Assembly: GCA_003640385.1 (NCBI GenBank)
Contig: RCAB01000039.1
Span: 124,001-188,000, forward strand
Direction of reading: 5' to 3'
Length of the DNA stretch: 64,000 nucleotides
Source of the DNA: Setaria digitata
Taxonomy: Eukaryota > Nematoda > Chromadorea > Rhabditida > Setariidae
Each line of letters starts with the position of its first letter. Within the stretch, counting starts at the first letter, position 1. The position numbers and the translations under genes were made by a program. Shown here piece by piece: positions 1-11,700 of this stretch. The notes beneath the pieces were generated by a model. It ran no database searches and was not told the DNA's origin. It saw only the letters and a list, made by a program, of their open reading frames with translations.

Positions 1-1
1 G

Positions 2-3000
2 ATTGATTATTATCGGGAGGAGCGAGTGGTTAACTTATTTAATCTTGCAATGGAATCGTTTTCTCCAAAAATATTGCGCCTTAGCTTTACTGCTGCCGGA
101 AGAAGTGTGAAAGGATACTATAGATGGTATTTTTCTCGATATTCTAGGATCCTTTTGTATTTCCAAAGTTCTTATTTCGTAAGACATAAAGTTGAAGTGT
201 CATTTCTAATACATGTCATTAGTACATCATAATTTTTTTTTTTTAACTTACAGTTTTACAGGCCACGCTCGTTAACTGATGACGAACTTTTTTTACGTTA
301 TTTAACGGTTTTCGATCTGACTCTGAATTGCTTGACTTTTCATGTACGTCTTTACATTGTACATTGGGATCTCAATTTACGAAGTGAACTGAAAAAAAAA
401 CATGTCATGGACCCAATCTACTTTTTTTTTGCGGTTTGAAGAAAGCTTACTTTTCCAGAAAAGTAAGGCTAGTTCTAAATGTAGTTCCTTCAGGTCCCAA
501 AAATGGTTTCATGTTTTTCGGCGCCAAATCTTGAAGAAGTTTATATAACTTTATGTGGTGTTCCACACGACGAAAATGGAACGGTCCAAAATGTTGTAGA
601 ATTCTTCCAGTTTTTCATAGAACCAAAGGAGCATCTCAAAACAGTTGTGTTTCGAATCAACGCACCGCAAGTTTCTTTGTTTTCCTTTCCACATGATAGT
701 TAACTTTTTTTATGAGGAATGAAATGGTTCGGAACCAAGCTTCGATTCGGATGGTCATCTTTTAGAGTGTGAAAAATTTTTTTGAGCTAAAGTACAGAAT
801 ATTTTTCATAAATGCTAACTAATATTTTCCAAAATCTGATTCCATATTAATTGAATAGTTCTCTGTAGCATGTATTAAATCGTGTAATGTCGATTATTCA
901 AAAACGCATAAATTTTCCATGTTCCAGGTTTTTTTTTGATTTTTTCGAAACACTGGCAAAGACAGCAGCCGAAGTGGCTGCAGACTGTAAACCTGTTCGA
1001 TTAGAAGTTTTGGGAGTCGTGTGCTGCGGTGAGTTAGCATGAAATAAACAGCTCAACTGTTAGTTGAACTGCAATTTAATCGCGTGTTATGTAAAGTTTT
1101 GAAAATGAGGATAAAGGATTCTAAAAGGCGATAATGACCAATATTGCACGATAAGGCTCAAATTAGATTTTTGGTTTTTGCAGTTCCTAAAATGAAGGCG
1201 GAGGAGGTGTTATCGAGTCGAATATGTAATGCAATCGAAGGTGTGCACCCTGTTGTAAGAAAGCATTTAAAGAAAGTGATTTTGGATGGTCGGGTTTGGG
1301 GCGCGCTTTCTGCTGAACATTTTGCTTACGTCCAGGATCTCTTGCTGGACTGTACATTTGAAGCAGAGCTAGCACCGGATGACTGCAAGGATCTTAAGGT
1401 TAGTTCACATAAAAACCAGATCTTGTATTCATAGCCTTCGTATCTCACTGACATATACATACTATTGCTCTTTCTTACGGTCTGCTTAAGAAAAATAAAA
1501 ATTTATCGCGTAAAGCCTACTCCAGGCAGTCCGAAACTAGTTAGGCTTATAAAGCGCACTTCACTGGATAATAATGAAACCTAATTATTATTAAAATGTC
1601 ATTCTTTATCGTACAGTGATTTGGCTTTGCTGACAGATCTTTTTTAAACTTCATTGTTGCATGTGGACTCGCAGCTCTAATAATTTCAGCGGGATTTGTT
1701 TTTTTTTTTCTTTTTTTTCTGTCAATAACTAAAATGAGATAATTCATTAGAAAGTGCACTCTGTTTTATCCAAATATAGTTGTAAGTCTTATATTGATTA
1801 CTCTTCATTATAAAACCAATAAATGCCACTTTCATTCATACTATTTATCAGTGATTGGGTATTTAAAAACACTTCTATTAATTAAACTTTATTGAATCCG
1901 TTCTTTATACAAGTTTATGAAACCACGTTCATAGTGTTTTTAATGTGATTTCAGTACCGGCGAATATACGAAAGTGATACTATTAGAAGTGGAGCTACTG
2001 ATGATATCCGTAACGTAAATGGTAGTGAATCAGATGGTAGTGAGTCACGTAAGTTGTCTCACTATGTTGGAAATAAAAAGTTAATAAAAAATCATCATTT
2101 AATTTTTTGATAAATTCGTTTACTTCATTGTGATTTTTTTTTTGGAACAGTGTTTATTGAAATGTTTTAGCAACATTAGATGGTGGAGACGAATATTTGT
2201 TGAGATCCGATTATTCTGACACTACAGAGGAAGAGGAAAGTCGGACTTTTGCGGAAATTTTTGCTTCCAAAATTAGGAAAAAAGGTATGGTGTTGTGCGA
2301 CCGTATCACTGTGGACATGTGTGAATATTTGACAGTTAGGTGGCAAGGAGTAAGATTGGACAAAATTTGTTTAAGCGCTTCTTGTGAGATATCTTTTTTT
2401 TTTAATTGTTTAATGTCAAATTTAAATGAAGTGATTCAGGTATATCTGCTAAAAAGGATGGATTTATTAGTCCTTCTCAGTCGAGCAGTAAAGAGGAAGT
2501 TGATAGCAATAATGTGGAACATTCATCGCGAAAGAAAGGTTTCAAAACTATTTACACTCTTTTTAACTGTTCATGCATATTCAGTGGCTTCTAATTGATA
2601 ATATCCAAGATTTCCCTTCCTGTGATATATCAAGATTATTAAAAATTCTTGTTTTGGTAAATCAGTCTTAAAAGAAAAGTTACAAAATAATTGGAAATGA
2701 TTGGTGGTGAAACAGTAAGTGGCAGTAATAGCTGATTACCATTTATTATCTTGCTGCCAATCATTTTCGATTTATTTTAGGCTGATGAGCTTAGTGATTA
2801 TGGAAATTATTTGCATTTAATTTTTCAGTTCTAAAATACCATTGACCAGTATCATTTTTAGGAAGATACAAATTACCAGTGAAGGAGTACAGCATAAGAT
2901 CCTGTGGAAAGCCACCTTCAAGTATGTCTATTTATTTTTCTTAGTGCTTTTTATTTTTATCTATCCTAATGTTCTGCTTAAAGTATGCTACACCTTATTA

Positions 3001-3223
3001 GGAAGTTTATTGCCGGCTTCCGATAAACTGACAGCCATCCTCAAAGCATTCCTTTTTTTTACTGTTTTGCTTTGTAATGACGTTAAGGAAGTTAAAAGTG
3101 ATGTATTTGATTTATATTTCAGAAAAAATTTCGCTCCGAAAACAGAACAGCGTTAATGAATCACTTACACTGTCAGACGAGGAGTGGTTTCCTGGAATAA
3201 GAGGTTCAAAAAGACGTAAATAA
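2..3223 (+). CDS. Unrecognised LRR/F-box-like protein, 5'-truncated
   Basis: Ten exons join in one frame: 2-126, 262-343, 494-666, 928-1028, 1184-1398, 1955-2048, 2171-2284, 2440-2538, 2862-2921, 3123-3223. They give 387 residues that are open at the window edge, so the N-terminus is missing. The first half has runs such as APNLEEVYI and HLKTVVFRIN and looks like the leucine-rich ligand half of an F-box-type protein, but no F-box is present here. The second half is acidic and serine-rich (SESDGSES, TEEEES), and the C-terminus is basic (RGSKRRK). The intron after 666 needs a GC donor (GCAAGT). The stop codon overlaps an AATAAA at 3219. Function is unknown; the LRR reading is an inference from leucine spacing only. 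Confidence 0.7.
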
Positions 3224-5368
3224 ATGTAGTTGCTGCTGAATTCCTTTCGCTTTTTTATTTCTTATTTGTTTTAGCATGATTCTCATGCATACGGGTTTGT
3301 TTTCTAAATTAAGTAGAGCTTATAAGTTTTTTTTTTTGTTATAAATTTTGTAATATCAGGAATTTTGTTGTTATTTCCTTATCAATACAGGGCTTCCTTA
3401 GACTGTACTGCAGTATGGAACTTCTTTTTTTTGTCTTTTGTTTTTTAAATTGTAAGTATTCCATCTTTTAAATTATAAGAATTCACTTTCAAGTGCATTT
3501 CAAGGTTTATACTCACAGGTTTTGATCATTTTTGAATCAGGTAATCACTTTATTGTGCGCTCACTTATCTCTAAGAGCTTTCTTCACACTTGATGCCCAA
3601 CTCAATAGTCAAATATTCTTTTTTTGTTGGAAGTACAATTATAATTTTTTAGTTATTCTTAGATTTGCAATTTCTTTTTATTTACTCCCATTGTTTTGTC
3701 TTTTATGTTTATGAGACCAAATGGAAAGCATTGTGGATAAGGTTTTAGAATGCAATGGAATATTAGGCCATGAAATGCTTAAAGGAATCTGAAAGTCACT
3801 TATGGATTTTTTTTTTTTATTCTACCCTGTCCTTTGACTCTGCTTATTTAACAGTGATTTGTATGAATCCAGTGGCGGATTGCGGCACAAATAGATTCAA
3901 ATGATTAAAGGGTTAATCTGTCTGACACTGAAATGGCTTACTCCTAGCCTGACACATAGTACTTTTAGTGCGCTGCTGCTTTGGGCTGAATGTTTCAGAA
4001 ATTCTGAACATAGTAATATTTTAATTTCATCGTCCAAGATTTTTGTTTCGAGAAACGGTTTTATGAATTTTCTGGATAGAGTTTTATATCTTCCTAACTT
4101 CCAGCTGAATTTGAGTTTCCGTTTTTGAAATGGATCTTGCCAAATGTTCAACATTCCATATATAAAAGAACCATGTAATTGTGCTGTATATATGGAACAA
4201 AGTTTTATTTGAATAGGTACTTTTACTTACAGATTATTGATCTTTCTATGTTATCTGCAATAAAATTTTGCAGGGATTCTCTTGTATATAAGCACTGGTT
4301 ATTTCTAATGAGTTGACTGGTTGTTGCCATCCTTGTTTTGCTGTGATCTAAAAAGGCGCATAGCACATTGAAATGTGAAATAATACTTTCGCTTACATTA
4401 ATTATACTAAGTTATCTGTAATAAATTTTGCAAGGATTTGCGATTGCTTACGTTTCTGAATGGAAATTTCGATAAAAAAGGAAGCAATCGTAATAAGTGA
4501 ATGGAAGGTTAGTGACGACTGATGGGTGCGTCATGTCAGCATTTCCATATCTACAATTTATCATATGTGGAACTGGTTTCAAGACTGCTCAAAGTTGAAT
4601 TGCTCTCTGACCTTACATTATTTTTGTTAAATACTAGTGGAATGGGAATGCATAAACACGGTATCCCATAGCAGCACTTTTTCATTTTTGACGCTAACAA
4701 TCATTGCACTGAGCTGAATTTATATTCTAATTAAATCAAAGTGCTCCTTTTTTTCATTTTCATAATCTATCCCTTGACTTTTCATTAATAAAATAATGAG
4801 TAATAAAAGCTGAATGACTCTCATTAAACGTTCATCTGGTCAGGCAAACCTCTTTAGAATGTGTTACTCGAGACAGTTATTTAAGGCAATGCTGGCTATT
4901 TTTGAAAGTGCCATTTCCCTTGGAGGCCTAGACTAATTAAACATCTTTCTTTTGACTAGCCCAAAATTAAAAATTTAAGAGATGTAAACTGGTATGTTCG
5001 TTAAGTGGTAAACAGTATGTTCTTCGTCATAAATCTATCAACTGAAGCTAGACTGCTTCATTTCTGAGTTTGATAAGCAGGTTAACTACGAAACAATCTC
5101 ACACTCTCAGAATTAAAAATTATTTCGAGACATCTACTTAACCTGAATATGACCGAATCAGGATTCGGTAGTAATCAGTGTCTTAGGGTGAATTAAGAAT
5201 CCAAATAATAATGATAGTTAAATGAAATGTAATACTTGAGCAAGTAGAATTAGCTTATTACGTTTTAGATCAAAATGAGAATATCCGTGATAGCTTAATG
5301 CGACTTTACAATAAAACTGTTTTCCATGTTCTCAATTTTTCTTTTTAAATTTTCACGGAATTTAGCAA
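3224..5368. other. Intergenic, no gene seen
   Basis: AT-rich spacer between the first gene and TTR gene 1. Open frames here (for example 3532-3714, and 3897-4154 on the minus strand) are short, have no recognisable motif and overlap open frames on the other strand. A 27-bp sequence around 4251-4277 recurs imperfectly at 4412-4438. Confidence 0.5.
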
Positions 5369-6240
5369 ATGCTTATTTTACTCTTATTACCATTATTGTT
5401 CTTCTCTACGGTTAATGGATTCCGAACACAAAGTGCTGGTGTACGAGGGATTCTGACGTGTGGCGACAAACCTTTAGCGAATACGAAAGTTAAACTCTGG
5501 GACAAGGATAGTTGGTTTATTCCTTAAATTATAATTCTGTTCTTTAGGTTCATTCTGCTAGCATGTCAAGAGCTTATGTTTCTTTCTAAGTCTAATCACC
5601 GATTCTGATTACTTGTTGCTAACACAGTTACTGGTATCATGTAATTTTTCTAGTCAAATTTGATTTTATATGTTAAATCACCTGCATTAGTCCTAGACGT
5701 CATGCCGGTAGAATGGAAAAAAGTTCATTTCTTGCTGTAATTAAAAATAAACTAAAGATCTTGTGCCATCTGCAGGCATAGATCTAGACGATCTGTTACA
5801 AGAAGGGAAAACAAATGACCAGGGTTATTTTGAACTAAGTGGCTATACGAGTGAATTGACGACTATCAATCCTGTTCTCAAAATATATCATGACTGCAAT
5901 GATGGAATTATGGCAGGCTAAATTTCTAAGTCTTATAAGCTTGAATAATCAAAATTCCAAAAGATCCTAAAATTTCAAACAACAGTAGCTAGTTCATTAA
6001 ATAGCTAATATGTTTACGGCAGGTAATGAATCGTCATAACAGTACTACATTTCAGCTAATAATTATTTTTTACATAAACATTATTTGCATTTTTAGCCCT
6101 GCCAGCGAAAAATGGCATTTGAAATACCTTCTTCATATGTGAGCAACGGGAGAAAGGTGGAAAAATTCTTTGACATTGGCACGATAAATATGGAAATTGT
6201 TTTCGAAGAAGAATCTCGAGATTGCATCCATCACTTATAG
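5369..6240 (+). CDS. Transthyretin-like (TTR) family protein 1
   Basis: Secreted nematode transthyretin-like protein of 140 residues from exons 5369-5510, 5776-5912 and 6097-6240. The first ~17 residues (MLILLLPLLFFSTVNG) form a signal peptide. The family hallmarks follow: GVRGILTCGDKPL, then KVKLWDKDS, a middle block ending YHDCNDG, and PCQRKMAFEIP near the C-terminal third. Four cysteines in the usual pattern suggest disulfides. The two introns fall at the same places and phases (1 and 0) as in the other two TTR genes of this window. The start is the first ATG after a TTTAG at 5361-5365, a possible trans-splice acceptor. The second intron has a GC donor at 5913. A polyadenylation signal AATAAA lies at 6401-6406. 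Family members are abundant extracellular proteins whose ligands are mostly unknown. Confidence 0.9.
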
Positions 6241-6928
6241 TAATGCAATTCGCTTTCTTTTGTAAAATGACTTGTTGTTAACAGAAGTCATTTTAATTAA
6301 AGTTAAGAACCACTGATACAAATATTGGAAAAGTTACTAATTTTTACCAAGTCACAAACACTTATGCATTTTATTTTTATCCTTGAGTTATAATAATAAG
6401 AATAAAACTTATCAGATGAAGTTTGAAAGATACATATTCAAACAATTTCCAATACCTGGTTTTATTGACTGATTATGCCTGCTCAAAAAGTATCCTATCC
6501 TATTTCAATTATTTCTTTTGACCTTGCAACCTATAAAAAGATTAATAACAACAAGAATATTTCAATGAAAGTTATGGAAAAAATTGCAAAAAATTTAAAA
6601 AACGAAAAACAAAACACTTGTCGAGCATGACAGGACGGTATAAAAGGATACCTTCTCAATTTTCCGACTGTAATTTCTGAATTATCTGATAATTGGATGA
6701 AATGATTTGACTTGCTGAAGTTACCGGTCATTTTGGCACAGTAGGTATTGCTCAGCGTTCAGAAGTATTATCATGAGCGACAATAAAAAGCTTGCTCTAA
6801 ATGACTAGGTAGAATAAGACCAGTGGAAACAAAGTCGAATGGTAACTGACAATTATGAAAGAATGTTAAAGCAGAAAAACGTGAACAAGAGCATAAATTT
6901 TTATCAAATGAAAGACATAGATGTAATA
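6241..6928. other. TTR1 3' region, no gene seen
   Basis: Contains the likely 3'UTR of TTR gene 1 and AT-rich spacer. The minus-strand frame at 6531-6731 has no recognisable feature. Confidence 0.5.
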
Positions 6929-7326
6929 ATATTAATATTAATATTAATATTAATATTAATATTAATATTAATATTAATATTAATATTAATATTAATATTA
7001 ATATTAATATTAATATTAATATTAATATTAATATTAATATTAATATTAATATTAATATTAATATTAATATTAATATTAATATTAATATTAATATTAATAT
7101 TAATATTAATATTAATATTAATATTAATATTAATATTAATATTAATATTAATATTAATATTAATATTAATATTAATATTAATATTAATATTAATATTAAT
7201 ATTAATATTAATATTAATATTAATATTAATATTAATATTAATATTAATATTAATATTAATATTAATATTAATATTAATATTAATATTAATATTAATATTA
7301 ATATTAATATTAATATTAATATTAAT
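6929..7326. repeat. Perfect ATTAAT hexanucleotide array, ~66 copies
   Basis: About 398 bp of the 6-bp unit ATTAAT without a visible interruption. The unit is its own reverse complement, so either strand of the array can fold on itself. Because six is a multiple of three, all frames stay open and yield spurious Leu-Ile or Asn-Ile polymers on both strands. It sits between genes and is not part of any gene model. Confidence 0.97.
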
Positions 7327-7580
7327 AATAATAATAATAATAATAGTAATGATGATAATAATAATAATAAAATAATAATAATAATCATAGTAATAATAAT
7401 AATAATAATAGTATAATAATAATAATAACAACATTAATAATAATAAAATAACAATAATTAGTAATTGATGGCAATAATAATAAATTAATTAATGACATAT
7501 TATTATATACTTATTATTATAATAATATTGTATTATCATTATTATACATTTTATTATTATTATTGTTTTTTACTAATAGT
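7327..7580. repeat. Degenerate AAT/ATT trinucleotide repeat
   Basis: Imperfect AAT-type repeats with point changes, directly flanking the hexamer array and shifting to TTATTA-type repeats near 7495-7570. Probably an older, decayed microsatellite from which the hexamer array grew. Confidence 0.8.
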
Positions 7581-8752
7581 GATTAAAGCTGTAATTATAG
7601 TAAAAATGATAAGTCAGGGAAAGTATATCTAAATGGCATGGGATTTTGGGATTTCTGGAACTTGGAACTTTGATTTAAAATTTCGTCCAGTCTTTCGTCC
7701 CGACACTGAAAGATGGTTCGTTCATAAGTGAAACGTAGCCATTCTGATGATACTTGGAGATATTACAAGTAGGGATGTAGGTGTTTAAAAAATTTCAAAA
7801 AAAAAAAAGACATCGCAAAAAGACAAAAAAAATTTCAAAAAAAAAACATGCCAGATTAAGAGTTATTTTTTGTGATTGTTCAGTATTTAACACCTGGGTA
7901 TCTTTTAAACTTTAGACTCACGTCTTTGGAATTCGAACAGAGGAAAGAAATTAAATTATTGATTCAATCTAAAATGTAACAATAAATAAGCAGAGGGTAG
8001 CAATAAAATGATGAGTTCTTGTAGCAACTGCTGCTGATTGTCCTCGTTTCGGTCTTGAACAACTGGGCCTATAATTCGATAAAGATCGGTAAAATTCTTC
8101 AGCACCACAAAAATTCTCCTTTAGTAACACTGAATCCTGCAAAAATATTTTATTTCAACTCTCAATTAATTAAAATCCATTGCTTCAAAAGAAATATACA
8201 ATTTAATAATATTGGTTTGGTGCGGACTACATGTTTGTTAGGAAGAATAGAAAGTAAAAAATGATTCTTCTCGCTGCAATAATATCTGTACCATAAAAGT
8301 GAGACAAGCACTCCTTTTTAGTTTATTGTTAAATTTCCTTAAAAAATAAACCAAAGTAACTTAAAAATTCATCCAATCAATTTCATAAAATTAAAACTTT
8401 CTCTTTATTTGGTAATTTAATTTTTACATGAAGTACAGCAAGCAGAGGACTGGGAGAACGTCAAGTTGCTGTTATGCCTTGACACAGCAGTTTAAGGAAA
8501 TTTGACAACGGTTTATTCTTTTCCTTTAGTTACAACATCCTGAATTTCTTTCGTTCCTTACGCACATTACAGAGAGTTCAGCGGAAACAGCTCTTCTTCT
8601 CCGTTTCCCAGCTACACGTCAGATTTCATTCTTAAAAACAATTCAAACGCGTCTGACGTGACAGTCGTTGCCAGCATTAATTGTCCCTCTTGCAAAACGA
8701 AGAAAGTCTTTGAATTGCTTCCCCTTTCTGTGAGGGAAAGGAATTCAAAAAA
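7581..8752. other. Intergenic, no gene seen
   Basis: AT-rich spacer between the microsatellite and the 3' end of the minus-strand LRR gene. The open frame at 8055-8264 has no motif. Short A-runs lie near 7797-7850. Confidence 0.5.
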
Positions 8753-11700
8753 TCATTTCCTCTTTTGAGCTATCATTCTTGAAACCGTTCGAATCCTTCT
8801 CGAATGAAGTTCATCTGATAATTTACGACCGTTCCTTCCAAATAATGTTTCAGTTTGACTGTTGATACATCTTTGCAATCCGTACAGCTAAATTACCTAT
8901 AATTAAGGGTCGAAAAACCATTTCGCGATCTTCTTCCATTTAATCAACTGAACTTCATGGCCAAGTACTTTTTAATATTTTTTTAATAAACTCGTAATTT
9001 TTTCAATCAGAATAGTTGAGTCCTTTCAAGATGCTGAAAATGGAGCAAAAGTTAAAAATAATCCTTACATTAATATATTTGAGCCAACTGATAACACAGC
9101 TACAGTACAATATATTATCTCGGAATCCAATTCTTGAAGCTTGACTTAACAAGGCTTCCGTTTCCAGATGTCTAATATTGTTACGCTCGATGACAATCTC
9201 GCCAACATTAACGATAGATGAAAATGCATGCCTCGAGATGTTTCCAATCTTGTTATCATTCACTGTTAAACAGCCAACTGTATATAAACCGGTAAATCCA
9301 GCCGTACCAATAGTTTCGATATCATTTCCGGTAATATGAATCTACATTGAAATTTTCAGAAAATTAAAAAATATATTTAGAACGATGGAAAAATTTTAAT
9401 TTAGAAATTCGAGAAAAGTACCAAAAAGTTTGTTTTTAACTTATTTTCATTAATGTTTGTATGACAACTGACACTATTCTGCGATTTTTTTATGATACTG
9501 GAACTCGGGATGTAGTAAGCATGAGTTTTAGAGAATACTTACTTCTCGAACATGCGATATGCCAGCAAATATGCCATGTGAGATCGAAAAATGCGAACGA
9601 CTGATTTCAAGCCTGAAGATTTTTCATCTTTTTTCTATTTTAACCAAAGAGACAAAGACCTATGAACTGATTAATAGATTAAATATAATCATTTAATACC
9701 TCACAATGTTGATCTCTTTTTATGAAATGATTGGAAAGTTTCAGTAGTCCTGACAATTCGATCAATATTTCCAAGACTGTTCTTGGAAATCTCGAATGAT
9801 AGTTTAGGTAGAAGAGACTAATAACTGCTGAGTGGTAGAATAAAGGGAAACTAGTTAAGACTGTTACATATCTGAGCTATTCTTTTTCGTCAATCACCTG
9901 TGTATTCTGGAAACATTTTCGAATGGTCGCAACCCAAAAGAAATGACACCAAATAAATTGAAGAAATCGACCTGCGTAAGACCAGCAAAAGCATTCAGTT
10001 CGATCTTCAGATCTTGACCCTCTAATGTGAACTCTCGTAAACGACTCAACTGCCTGCAAGCACAGCAAGTATTAAAACTAAAATGAATCAGTTTAAATGC
10101 AACAACAATCACTGTTGATGAATACCATTGACCGATAAATACAAAGAAGTGAATGAACCAAATATTTCTATTCTTATTAAATTACTTAGCTTGCTATCTT
10201 TGTTAGTTTTTCGATATAATGATAATTGTTAATCGTAATTAAAACGATAAATTTAAATGTAGCATATATTACCTGAACAAACCCTGTCGTATTCGACTGA
10301 AACTGTTGTTAAGTAACTGAATTCGCAAACCGTGTCTGCTGGAAACTTGCGAAAATGCATTCTTCGCAATTTCGGTCAGCGATGGATTGTTCGCTAATCG
10401 AAGTAATCTGCAAATAACGATTATGATCTGGGATATATCTGAGTACGATGATTATTATTTTGATTGCGTCCAATTTATTTATAATAATCACCATTTATAC
10501 TATATCTGAGTACAAAAACCACTAGGAGTGTATCTGAATATAATGATTATTCTCTGGAATTTATCCACATTTAATGATAATGATCAGGATTCACTAGTTT
10601 CAGATTTGAACTTAGCCATTTTTACTAAGTTACTTGGTGCCGCAAATAAATTAGCAGCAAAAAAAAAAAGAAGCAAAAACGATTAAATTCCATCTTGGAT
10701 TATAGATTTTATAATCTCATATCCCTTTTATAAGTCAAAATGTCATTCCGTTGCAACTGCAAAAAACTTATTTTTTCAAAATTTCTAAATACCTAATACA
10801 TCACTGTACCCCTGCTTTGGTAAGTTCCTCTGCCTGTCAAAGTTTGCACTGTTTACACCACAATATTAAGCTACAAAGCTTAATGAGGCAACACTGTTAT
10901 CCAGTTACAGTCTAACAAAAACATTTAATAAAAATTTTAATGAACTCTCTAATTAATTTTTCCAATCCTTAAATTTCATTTATTTCTTTTCTTCTTTTTT
11001 TTTCATAGCTTAAAAATTTACCGATTTGCAGAATGATATCATGGGAAGTTTTCTCACTTCATTAACAGGTCTTTTTATTTAAGATTGCCAATTTTCAATA
11101 TTTCTTAATAAGGTTTGGCTCAGACACATTCCTCAAGGAGCCCAAAACATTCATTTCGAAAAAAAATAAGCATAAACTTCTGAGAATGTATGATTCAAGT
11201 TATAAAAACAGTGGCGTTAAAGAAGGCAAATAAATTGACTTACTTTAAATGATTTAAGCCTTTGAATGCAAATTTTTCAATGGCATGCAGTCGATTGCAA
11301 TTTTCAATTATCAGTTCTTCCAGGTCTGTGTACCTAAAATATTAATCGTTAGATTCTACTGTAATTAGTATTATATTTGATAATGTGATAATTACAATTG
11401 CTGACTAAAAAAAGAACTGATAAACACTACCTGAAAATTCTACTACTTTAATATATTATCATAAGAGTTTATTGTTCTTGGCAAGAAATAATAAAATATG
11501 CAATACTAAATTAGCTCTTGAAATTATGTCATTAATATTATTACGAGTTGCATCAATGATTGTTAGTTAGTTAAAAAAAAAATTAAAAAAAAAAAATAAA
11601 AAAAAAAACAGTCGCATGTAAAATTTTAATAGAATAAAATTATTAACATCTGCGACTATCACTTTTCCTTGATAAGAAGATACAATTTGCATTACCGATT

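Noticed and set aside
3897..4154. Overlapping open frames on both strands (75 and 85 codons)
   Set aside because: Mutually antisense, no motif, low-complexity AT context; most likely chance.
6771..7434. Long open frames on both strands encoding Leu-Ile and Asn-Ile polymers
   Set aside because: They are a by-product of the ATTAAT array, whose period keeps all frames open; there is no coding context.
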